Assembly: GCA_905199755.1 (NCBI GenBank)
Contig: CAJKHT010000034.1
Coordinates: 1-28,925 of the forward strand
Reading direction: 5' to 3'
DNA: 28,925 nt
Origin: an uncultured Eubacteriales bacterium
GTDB lineage: Bacteria > Bacillota > Clostridia > UBA1381
Shown: piece by piece, positions 23,626 to 28,925 of the stretch
Layout: each line of letters opens with the position of its first letter
Numbering within the stretch: the first letter of the stretch is position 1
The notes under the pieces: model-generated
What the model was told of the DNA's origin: nothing
Database searches by the model: none
The model's input: the letters and a program-made list of their open reading frames with translations, nothing else
Position numbers and translations under genes: made by a program

Positions 23626-25029
23626 ATGCTGGATTACAGCCTGAAAATAGGTCTTTTGCCGATAAGACGCGACCTTGCCGATGCAAAAACACGCAAGGGA
23701 ATATTCGAGCCGGCAAAGGCAGAGGATAACAAAAATCATATAATTAAATATATCAGAGATAATTTCACGGATGAGAAAACTACTTTCACCGACCTTGAAT
23801 GGCTTAATGACGAGGGTATGCTCATAAGCGAATTTGAGTGTGCAAAGGTTCGTGATTATCTGAAAAAAGAAAATGTGGACGCAATCTTCCTTATAAACTG
23901 CAACTTCGGCAACGAGGAGGCAGCGGGACAGATTGCAAAAATGATGCAGCTGCCCACACTTCTGTGGGGCCCGCAGGATATGCGCTTTGACGCGGACGGC
24001 ACAAGATACACCGACTGCCAGTGCGGATTGTTTGCAATAAGCAAGCAGCTGCAGCGCTATCATGTACCGTTCACATACATAAACAACTGTCCCGTTGAGG
24101 ATAAAGCATTTAAAGACGGACTTTTAAGCTTCCTCTCGGTTGCGTCAATGGTAAAGAATTTTAAAGGTCTTAGAATTACGCAGGTCGGCACGCGCTTAAA
24201 TCCGTTTAAGAGCGTAATGTCAAACGAGCTTGAGCTTACAGAAAAGTTCGGTTTCAATATGCAGACGGTAAATATGGCTTCGGCTCAGAAGCGTCTTGAG
24301 GAATTGCTTTCCGAACGTCATGACGATTTGGTAAACGATGTTAAAGACCTTAAAAAGAAATACGATGTTGCAGGTCTTGATGATGACACGCTCATGCGCA
24401 TGCTCACATTCGTGTACTACTACAAGGAGGTATTTGAAAATACCGATGCGGACGTACTTTCAACCGAGTGCTGGACATCAATGCCTCTGGCATTCAAGGC
24501 TAGTCCATGTCTTGCAATGAGTATTCTCTATGATATGGGATATATTGTCACATGTGAATCCGATATTCACGGTGCGGTTACAAATGCACTGCTCATGTGC
24601 GCAGGCAGAGGAAAAACACCTCCGCTGTTCGGAGAATTTACCTGCCGCAATCCGAAAAACGAAAACTCGGAGCTTTTGTGGCACTGCGGCCCGTTCCCGT
24701 ATTCAATGAAGCATGAGGAAGTAAGCGCGAGCCTTTACAATACAAAGCCGAGCTTCCGCGCTAAGGACGGAAAGTACACGATTGCACGTTTCCAGGGCGG
24801 AAACGGCGAATACAGCCTTTTGGGCGGAGAATTTAATACCACCGACGGCCCTCTGACTTTCGGCACATATATGTGGGCGGAATTTAAAGACCTCGATGTT
24901 CTGGAGAAAAAGCTCATAAACGGCCCGTACATTCATCACATGAGCGAGCTTTACGGCGAATATTCAAATGAGCTTGAGGAATTCTGCAAATACATTCCCG
25001 GACTCACGTTTGACGCTCTCGAGAAATAA
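23626..25029 (+). CDS. L-fucose/L-arabinose isomerase family protein
   Basis: This is predicted to interconvert an aldose and a ketose, using a metal ion. It has 467 residues. Family marks include LLWGPQDMRFDADG, the segment ADVLSTECWTSMP, the metal-site E311-S-D313 in CESDIHGAVTNALL, and LWHCGPFPYS. It belongs to the FucI/AraA-like superfamily (COG2407 type), not to classical AraA. The start at 23626 is chosen because the ATG at 23614 directly abuts the AAAGGA ribosome site, although spacing is long (12 nt); GTG at 23617 is another option. It is the last gene of the operon, after a 100-bp gap with a hairpin, so its expression may be set separately. Substrate unknown. Confidence 0.87.
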   Translation: MLDYSLKIGLLPIRRDLADAKTRKGIFEPAKAEDNKNHIIKYIRDNFTDEKTTFTDLEWLNDEGMLISEFECAKVRDYLKKENVDAIFLINCNFGNEEAAGQIAKMMQLPTLLWGPQDMRFDADGTRYTDCQCGLFAISKQLQRYHVPFTYINNCPVEDKAFKDGLLSFLSVASMVKNFKGLRITQVGTRLNPFKSVMSNELELTEKFGFNMQTVNMASAQKRLEELLSERHDDLVNDVKDLKKKYDVAGLDDDTLMRMLTFVYYYKEVFENTDADVLSTECWTSMPLAFKASPCLAMSILYDMGYIVTCESDIHGAVTNALLMCAGRGKTPPLFGEFTCRNPKNENSELLWHCGPFPYSMKHEEVSASLYNTKPSFRAKDGKYTIARFQGGNGEYSLLGGEFNTTDGPLTFGTYMWAEFKDLDVLEKKLINGPYIHHMSELYGEYSNELEEFCKYIPGLTFDALEK

Positions 25030-25051
25030 AAATATATAATGCTCTCACAAT

Positions 25052-25113
25052 AAAATCCGCGGATTTATGCTTTCATCTGCACGTCAGAGGAACGTAAATC
25101 CGCGGATTTTTAT
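25052..25113 (+). terminator. Intrinsic terminator of the catabolic operon with self-palindromic arms
   Basis: Arms 25052-25067 and 25095-25110 pair perfectly over 16 bp with a 27-nt loop and a T-run. Each arm contains the palindrome AAATCCGCGGATTT, so each can also fold on itself or bind a dimeric protein. TTGACG (25010-25015) and TATATA (25033-25038), spaced 17 bp, form a weak promoter-like pair just upstream. Confidence 0.8.
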
Positions 25114-25179
25114 TCAAAAGAATGTCCGAGTTACAGCTAAAGGGACAGAGCCGGAGCATTGCATAATTTTCAATATTTT

Positions 25180-25215
25180 AAAACGGCTGATTCCGTTACG
25201 GAGTCAGCCGTTTTT
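25180..25215. terminator. Second intrinsic terminator, bidirectional
   Basis: AAAACGGCTGA (25180-25190) pairs with TCAGCCGTTTT (25204-25214), with an inner CCG/CGG stem and T-runs on both strands. It lies in the convergent gap between the operon and gap. The stretch 25111-25179 holds no gene I can see. Confidence 0.85.
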
Positions 25216-25240
25216 GCTTAGGAAAAACAGTGCAGAATGC

Positions 25241-25327
25241 ATGAAACGCACCCGACGGCATATATAAAATACTCCGAGAGGTGCGTTTGATGTGCAGTTC
25301 AAGGGCTTTTATACCCTTGAACGGTCT
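25241..25327 (-). repeat. Two-hairpin 3'UTR element, copy A (after gap)
   Basis: On the minus strand, the region after the gap stop codon contains hairpin 1, GTTCAAGGG/CCCTTGAAC (25297-25305 with 25314-25322), then terminator hairpin AAACGCACC/GGTGCGTTT (25244-25252 with 25280-25288). A close relative follows the stalk-protein gene at 27006-27148. Terminator function is likely; the conserved extra hairpin is unexplained. Confidence 0.7.
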
Positions 25328-25340
25328 GTGCGTTTTTAAC

Positions 25341-26378
25341 TTATGCTAATTCAGCAAAGTACTTGATTGTTCTAACCATCTGTGATGTGTATGAGTTTTC
25401 GTTGTCATACCAAGAAACAACCTGTACTTCATACAAATCGTCAGCAATCTTTGATACCATTGTCTGTGTAGCGTCAAAGAGTGAACCGTACTTCATGCCG
25501 ATTACGTCTGAAGAAACGATAGGATCTTCATTGTAGCCGAATGATTCTGAAGCAGCAGCCTTCATAGCAGCGTTGATACCGTCAACAGTAACGTCACTGC
25601 CCTTAACAACAGCTGTAAGTATTGTTGTTGAACCTGTAGGAACAGGAACTCTCTGTGCAGAACCGATAAGCTTACCGTTCAGCTCGGGGATAACAAGACC
25701 GATAGCCTTTGCAGCACCTGTTGAGTTAGGAACGATGTTTGCGGCACCTGCTCTTGCTCTTCTCAAATCACCCTTTCTGTGCGGACCGTCAAGAATCATC
25801 TGGTCGCCTGTGTAAGCGTGAATTGTTGACATGATACCCGACTGGATAGGAGCGTACTTGTTAAGTGCGTCAGCCATCGGAGCCAGGCAGTTTGTTGTAC
25901 ACGAAGCAGCTGAAATGATTGTATCGTCAGCTGTAAGAGTCTTTTCGTTTACCGAGTAAACGATTGTCTTAAGGTCGTTTCCTGCCGGAGCTGAAATAAC
26001 AACCTTCTTTGCACCTGCATCTATATGAGCCTGTGACTTAGCCTTTGATGTGTAGAAGCCTGTGCACTCCAGAACAACGTCAACGCCGATTTCTCCCCAG
26101 GGAAGCTCTGCAGCGTTAGCCATTGCATAAATCTTAAGAGTCTTGCCGTCTACTGTGATTGTTCCTGCTTCATCATCAGCCGAAACTGTGTGAAGATTTT
26201 CACCTATTCTGCCGCAATATCCGCCCTGTGCTGTATCATACTTAAGAAGATCAGCAAGCATTGAAGGCTTTGTCAGGTCGTTGATCGCAACAACATCATA
26301 GCCCTCTGCGCCGAACATCTGTCTGAAAGCCAAACGTCCGATACGTCCGAAACCATTGATAGCAACTTTAACTGCCAT
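25341..26378 (-). CDS. gap: Glyceraldehyde-3-phosphate dehydrogenase, type I
   Basis: This is the glycolytic enzyme that oxidises glyceraldehyde-3-phosphate with NAD and phosphate. It has 345 residues. The N-terminal Rossmann motif INGFGRIGRLAFRQ, the catalytic C160 in SAASCTTNCLAP, the phosphate site segments STGAAKA and TGSTTILTAV, and the C-terminal VQVVSWYDNENSYTSQMV are all present. TAGGAGG precedes the start. Codon choice is visibly more T/A-rich at third positions and more uniform than in the catabolic operon, as expected for a highly expressed gene. The mRNA has a leader of about 95 nt with three small hairpins and ends in the two-hairpin repeated element. Confidence 0.97.
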   Translation of the reverse strand: MAVKVAINGFGRIGRLAFRQMFGAEGYDVVAINDLTKPSMLADLLKYDTAQGGYCGRIGENLHTVSADDEAGTITVDGKTLKIYAMANAAELPWGEIGVDVVLECTGFYTSKAKSQAHIDAGAKKVVISAPAGNDLKTIVYSVNEKTLTADDTIISAASCTTNCLAPMADALNKYAPIQSGIMSTIHAYTGDQMILDGPHRKGDLRRARAGAANIVPNSTGAAKAIGLVIPELNGKLIGSAQRVPVPTGSTTILTAVVKGSDVTVDGINAAMKAAASESFGYNEDPIVSSDVIGMKYGSLFDATQTMVSKIADDLYEVQVVSWYDNENSYTSQMVRTIKYFAELA

Positions 26379-26507
26379 TTTAAATTCCTCCTAAAAAAAT
26401 ATATATTTTTTCCAAGGATTTACCCGAAAATCCGTTCCGCATAAGCGGCGGCTTTTCATGGGACAACCCATTATCTATATTTTACATCAAAAAGCACAAA
26501 TATACAA
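26379..26507 (-). promoter_or_regulatory. gap promoter and structured leader
   Basis: On the minus strand TTGTAT (26502-26507), 17-bp spacer and TAAAAT (26479-26484) predict a start near 26472. The leader can form three hairpins: ATGGG/CCCAT (26458-26471) at the very 5' end, CCGC/GCGG (26437-26448) and GGATTT/AAATCC (26416-26433). A 5'-terminal hairpin would stabilise the mRNA. No known riboswitch is recognised. The remaining 26508-26613 shows no gene. Confidence 0.55.
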
Positions 26508-26613
26508 GTATTATTGTTAAATTTTTGATAATTTCTTCTTTTTGCACAAAACCACATAAAAATTAGCGCGAAAACTCTTTCAAACTGTCAGTATGCTAAA
26601 AAAAATGTAAAGC

Positions 26614-27000
26614 ATGCTTGACATTAATATGATTGCCGCATTAATCGGAGCGGCGCTTTTTATACTCGGAGCGGCAGGAAAAATCGATAACTTTTTCTGC
26701 GGTTTCGGAGCGGCGCTGTTTTTTGCGGAGATTTTTATGCTTTTGCGGTTTGTGCGGTATAAAAACGATGCGGAGTATGCAAGAAAAGTCACCGTAAGGA
26801 ACACCGACGAAAGAAATCTGCATTTTGCACGCAAGGCGAGCGGCGATGTGTTCAACGTTTCCATGGTTGCCGGAGCGGCGGCGATTATTATATTAAGAAT
26901 TTTAGGGTATAATGAAGCTTCAACAATTGTCGGAACGGTCATGTGCGGTGAGCTGGTTCTGTATTTTGTTTTGTATTACTTCTATATATTAAGGAAATAA
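26614..27000 (+). CDS. Small hypothetical membrane protein
   Basis: This protein of 128 residues is not recognised with confidence. Four hydrophobic segments are visible: about 6-22, 27-45, 78-97 and 104-124. Between the second and third lies a charged loop, RNTDERNLHFARKASGDVFN. The TDER-x(n)-KA-G pattern before a membrane pair recalls small DUF2178-like membrane proteins. The ATG at 26614 lacks a good ribosome site, and the ATG at 26629 is also possible. No clear promoter was found. It is convergent with the stalk-protein gene, and the repeated two-hairpin element just after its stop can terminate it. Confidence 0.6.
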   Translation: MLDINMIAALIGAALFILGAAGKIDNFFCGFGAALFFAEIFMLLRFVRYKNDAEYARKVTVRNTDERNLHFARKASGDVFNVSMVAGAAAIIILRILGYNEASTIVGTVMCGELVLYFVLYYFYILRK

Positions 27001-27005
27001 AAAGA

Positions 27006-27148
27006 ATGAAAAACGCACCCGACGGTGTATTAAAATACTCCGAGAGGGTGCGTTTGATGCGCAGTTCAGGGGTAAAAACAGAGTAAAATCTGCATTTTTC
27101 CGGCAAATGCCGTTACTTCAATACAGCATTTATGCCCTTGAACGGTCT
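27006..27148 (-). repeat. Two-hairpin 3'UTR element, copy B (after the stalk-protein gene)
   Basis: This directly abuts the stop codon of the minus-strand gene. Hairpin 1 arms are at 27064-27072 and 27135-27143 (one mismatch), with a 62-nt apical insert compared with the 8-nt loop in copy A. Terminator arms AAACGCACCC/GGGTGCGTTT are at 27011-27020 and 27046-27055. The terminator part is nearly identical to copy A, including the internal GACGG...ACTCCGAGAG segment. Confidence 0.7.
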
Positions 27149-28114
27149 TTAGTCTGTGGTTATAACAACCGTATCCGTAGCCGCGTCCCAGGATACGTTA
27201 AAGCCGATTATATCGGCAAGGTCACGAACCTTAAAATAATTTGAATCATTGATTGTGTATGCGGTAATGTCCTGCTCCTCGCCGTTTACGAATATAGGCG
27301 AGGTGTTTTCGGAAATGTCGAGATTTGACGAGACTTCATCATCAAGCTCACCGCCCACAATCGTATACTTCATGCCCGTTTCCACCGAAATACCGCCGAG
27401 AACGGTACTCCACTGAACATTGAATTTTTTGCTTGTCGACCGCAGAACCATTGCAATATCGCGGATTTTGTAGTAATTCGAGCCGTTTACCGCATAACCC
27501 GAAACGTCCACCGCATTTCCGTTTACCGTAACGCGTGATTTCGACCTTTCGGCAGTCAGCGGATTGAATCCGGCATAGCTGTCAATAAAATTCTTTATAA
27601 GCGTTCTGTTGGGATAGCCGTTTGTCATAAAGCTGCGGCTGTACATATCCACATACGGAACTGTCGGATACGGGCTCACGTCAGATTTGTTTATCTTTGT
27701 GCATATAAGCGAGGAACCGTCAAATTCAAGCTTGTAATAGCGAATAACCGATGAATACCGCGGTATCTCCTTGCCCACGAATATATCGCGTCCCTCTTTC
27801 TGATATACGGTTATGTCCGTAAGGCAGTCGCCTATTACATTTCCCGGCACATTTATGTCCGATATGGTGCTGCCGCTGAGCGTAAAGCCTGCGGAAATTC
27901 CGCCGTTCATACCCGTGCGCAGCACAAATGCCTCGGGTATTCCGTTTTTGTCAAGGTCGGTAAGAACGACCTCCGAATATGTATTGTCCGTGGATAAAAG
28001 CTTCATAAGGCGCGTCACGAACGCATCGCGCCAGCTTTCCGCGGCGAATGTCTGCGGTGCGGCTGCGCAAACCGTGAACATTGCCGCTGTTATCAGCATT
28101 AAAAATTTCTTCAT
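27149..28114 (-). CDS. Secreted protein with copper amine oxidase N-terminal (stalk) domain repeats
   Basis: This exported protein of 321 residues is probably associated with the cell envelope. The signal peptide spans about residues 1-25 (KKFLMLITAAMF, cleavage near FAA/ES). An unassigned region (about 26-190) includes DLDKNGIPEAF, a calcium-loop-like D-x-D-x-N-G motif. The C-terminal ~125 residues contain two stalk-type units, each with a GSNYYKIRDIA or DSNYFKVRDLA motif followed by a VxW strand (FNVQWSTVLGGISV, FNVSWDAATDTVVI). Such domains are common on clostridial surface proteins; they do not imply amine oxidase activity. The start at 28114 follows GGAGG; 13 codons upstream in frame are rejected. 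Confidence 0.83.
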   Translation of the reverse strand: MKKFLMLITAAMFTVCAAAPQTFAAESWRDAFVTRLMKLLSTDNTYSEVVLTDLDKNGIPEAFVLRTGMNGGISAGFTLSGSTISDINVPGNVIGDCLTDITVYQKEGRDIFVGKEIPRYSSVIRYYKLEFDGSSLICTKINKSDVSPYPTVPYVDMYSRSFMTNGYPNRTLIKNFIDSYAGFNPLTAERSKSRVTVNGNAVDVSGYAVNGSNYYKIRDIAMVLRSTSKKFNVQWSTVLGGISVETGMKYTIVGGELDDEVSSNLDISENTSPIFVNGEEQDITAYTINDSNYFKVRDLADIIGFNVSWDAATDTVVITTD

Positions 28115-28155
28115 ATTAACCTCCGATTTGCGGTATAAAAAATTAACATACATAT

Positions 28156-28184
28156 ATTATACTAAAAAAAATCGGAAATGTCAA
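28156..28184 (-). promoter_or_regulatory. Promoter of the stalk-protein gene
   Basis: On the minus strand a perfect consensus is seen: TTGACA (28179-28184), 17-bp spacer, TATAAT (28156-28161). Confidence 0.85.
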
Positions 28185-28227
28185 ATTTGAGGCAATATGC
28201 ACGGGGTTCAAGCGAAAATTCGGAGTT

Positions 28228-28271
28228 TGCGTTTTTTATGCGCCGGCTTCGGTTGGCGCATTTTTTAATTT
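28228..28271 (+). repeat. Duplicated terminator unit, copy 1
   Basis: Copy 1 is 44 nt and nearly identical to 28441-28485, where it sits in the leader of the lipoprotein gene. It holds hairpin ATGCGCC/GGCGCAT (28238-28244 with 28255-28261) closed by C-TTCG-G and followed by a T-run. No plus-strand gene precedes it, so it terminates nothing obvious. Confidence 0.75.
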
Positions 28272-28278
28272 GTAAGTA

Positions 28279-28307
28279 TTTACAACGGCATAAAAATGTG
28301 TTATAAT
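28279..28307 (+). promoter_or_regulatory. Promoter of the lipoprotein gene and its leader
   Basis: TTTACA (28279-28284), 17-bp spacer and TATAAT (28302-28307), with TGT before the -10 giving an extended -10. Predicted start near 28314. Confidence 0.78.
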
Positions 28308-28313
28308 ATTTTT

Positions 28314-28485
28314 GACAAACATATAACTGAATATTTTAAATAAGCATGGGGACTATATATGTAAAAAAATGTAGTCTTTGGTTTGCATTACCCATGCTTG
28401 CTTAGTTCGGAATGTTATATGTTTGGCGACATATCAAAGCTGCGTTTTTTATGCGCCGGCTTTGGTTGGCGCATTTTTTTAATTT
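28314..28485 (+). ncRNA. Structured 5' leader with intrinsic terminator, candidate cis-regulatory RNA
   Basis: Between the promoter and the ribosome site lie three ordered structures. A 9-bp stem AAGCATGGG/CCCATGCTT (28342-28350 with 28391-28399) encloses GACTA/TAGTC (28351-28355 with 28372-28376). A hairpin ATATGT/ACATAT (28417-28422 with 28429-28434) follows. Last is an intrinsic terminator (28451-28480) ending just before GGAGG at 28487. CAAAGC (28435-28440) can pair with GCTTTG in the terminator loop, a possible antiterminator. It matches no riboswitch class I know. A stand-alone small RNA is the alternative. Confidence 0.45.
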
Positions 28486-28499
28486 CGGAGGAAAATAAA

Positions 28500-28889
28500 A
28501 TGATTAAACGTAAGCCAAACAAAACCATTTCGCTGATTTTTGCTTTTGTATTTTTCTGCCTTTGTTCCTGCACCCGACAACAAAATCCCGTCATCGATAA
28601 CAGTTCGCTCCCCGTGCCGACACAGACCGCAGTGCCGTCTCCGGCTGCGGACATAACAGTATCGCCCGCGGTTTCATTACAGCCGTCATCATCGGCGGCA
28701 CAAGCCGCCGTCGGTGATGACGGGGAAATATATACCTATATTGTAAATATCAAATCAAACAAATTTCACTATTCGTCATGTGCGGCGGTAGCACAGATGA
28801 AGGAATCAAACAAGGAGTACTGCCGTTCTTCCCGAGAGGATATGATTAAGTCGGGATATTCTCCATGCGGACGATGTATTGGAAAGTAA
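28500..28889 (+). CDS. Small lipoprotein with C-terminal Ada-like zinc-binding motif
   Basis: This protein of 129 residues has a lipoprotein signal (KRK, hydrophobic core, LCSC with C24 as lipid-modified cysteine). A proline/serine/threonine-rich spacer (about 25-75) suited to crossing the wall follows. The C-terminal ~50 residues read YIVNIKSNKFHYSSCAAV, then RSSREDMIKSGYSPCGRCIGK. The pattern N-x-x-S-x-K-F-H-x-x-x-C ... S-R-E-x-x-x-x-x-G-Y-x-P-C-x-x-C is the small cysteine motif found at the end of some secreted nucleases and related to the Ada metal-binding fold, so zinc binding is likely. GGAGG at 28487-28491 fixes the start at 28500. Function is unknown. Its expression probably depends on read-through of the leader terminator. 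Confidence 0.8.
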   Translation: MIKRKPNKTISLIFAFVFFCLCSCTRQQNPVIDNSSLPVPTQTAVPSPAADITVSPAVSLQPSSSAAQAAVGDDGEIYTYIVNIKSNKFHYSSCAAVAQMKESNKEYCRSSREDMIKSGYSPCGRCIGK

Positions 28890-28925
28890 TAGATTATGTA
28901 AAGACACTTCCTGCAAATGCGAAAA

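Noticed and set aside
14092..25029. A standard complete myo-inositol (iol) operon
   Set aside because: Only IolB and plausible IolC/IolJ are present. IolG, IolE, IolD and IolA are missing, while redox and isomerase genes unrelated to iol are included.
1..28925. CRISPR array, rRNA or tRNA genes
   Set aside because: No regularly spaced repeats, no rRNA segments and no tRNA other than the tRNA-like part of tmRNA could be found by reading both strands.

Overview
The window looks like a chromosome segment from an anaerobic Clostridia-type Firmicute, probably a gut or rumen member of the Oscillospirales/Lachnospirales kind. The reasons are strong AGGAGG-type ribosome binding sites, consensus TTGACA/TATAAT promoters, a one-piece tmRNA, a PocR-AraC regulator, a 'stalk' (copper amine oxidase N-domain) secreted protein, and a clostridial-style electron-transferring flavoprotein (ETF). 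Species cannot be decided from the sequence.

Layout. (1) 1-2574 is the AT-rich end of an integrated mobile element: a self-inhibited Fic protein, a candidate small RNA on the minus strand, and a tyrosine integrase whose gene ends beside the 3' end of ssrA (tmRNA, minus strand, 2574-2924), a classic integration target. (2) 3250-7164 holds a FAD-dependent oxidoreductase transcribed divergently from a PocR-AraC regulator, followed by a secreted GH5 glucanase. (3) 7281-12989 is housekeeping: alaS with a HIT hydrolase, the pyrimidine-salvage pair uracil permease and upp, and a GNAT acetyltransferase. (4) 13069-25029 is an RpiR regulator divergent from a ten-gene catabolic operon. The operon encodes a GlcD-type FAD oxidase, an Fe-S protein, a class II aldolase, a PfkB kinase, IolB, an aldose epimerase, a DUF4867 protein, an FGGY kinase, a fused EtfB-EtfA, and a FucI/AraA-like isomerase. 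(5) 25341-28925 holds gap (minus), a small membrane protein, a secreted stalk-domain protein (minus), and a small lipoprotein preceded by a structured leader with its own terminator.

How the genes may work together. In the big operon, isomerase plus FGGY kinase and IolB plus PfkB plus aldolase are two sugar-processing modules. The FAD oxidase, Fe-S protein and fused ETF form a redox module resembling the ETF-linked (electron-confurcating) lactate dehydrogenases of anaerobes. I infer an undescribed ETF-coupled sugar, polyol or sugar-acid oxidation pathway. Its substrate cannot be read from sequence, and no transporter is present in the window. This operon, the candidate small RNA between fic and int, the orphan leader RNA near 28314-28485, and a two-hairpin 3'UTR element present twice (after gap and after the stalk gene) are the items most worth follow-up.
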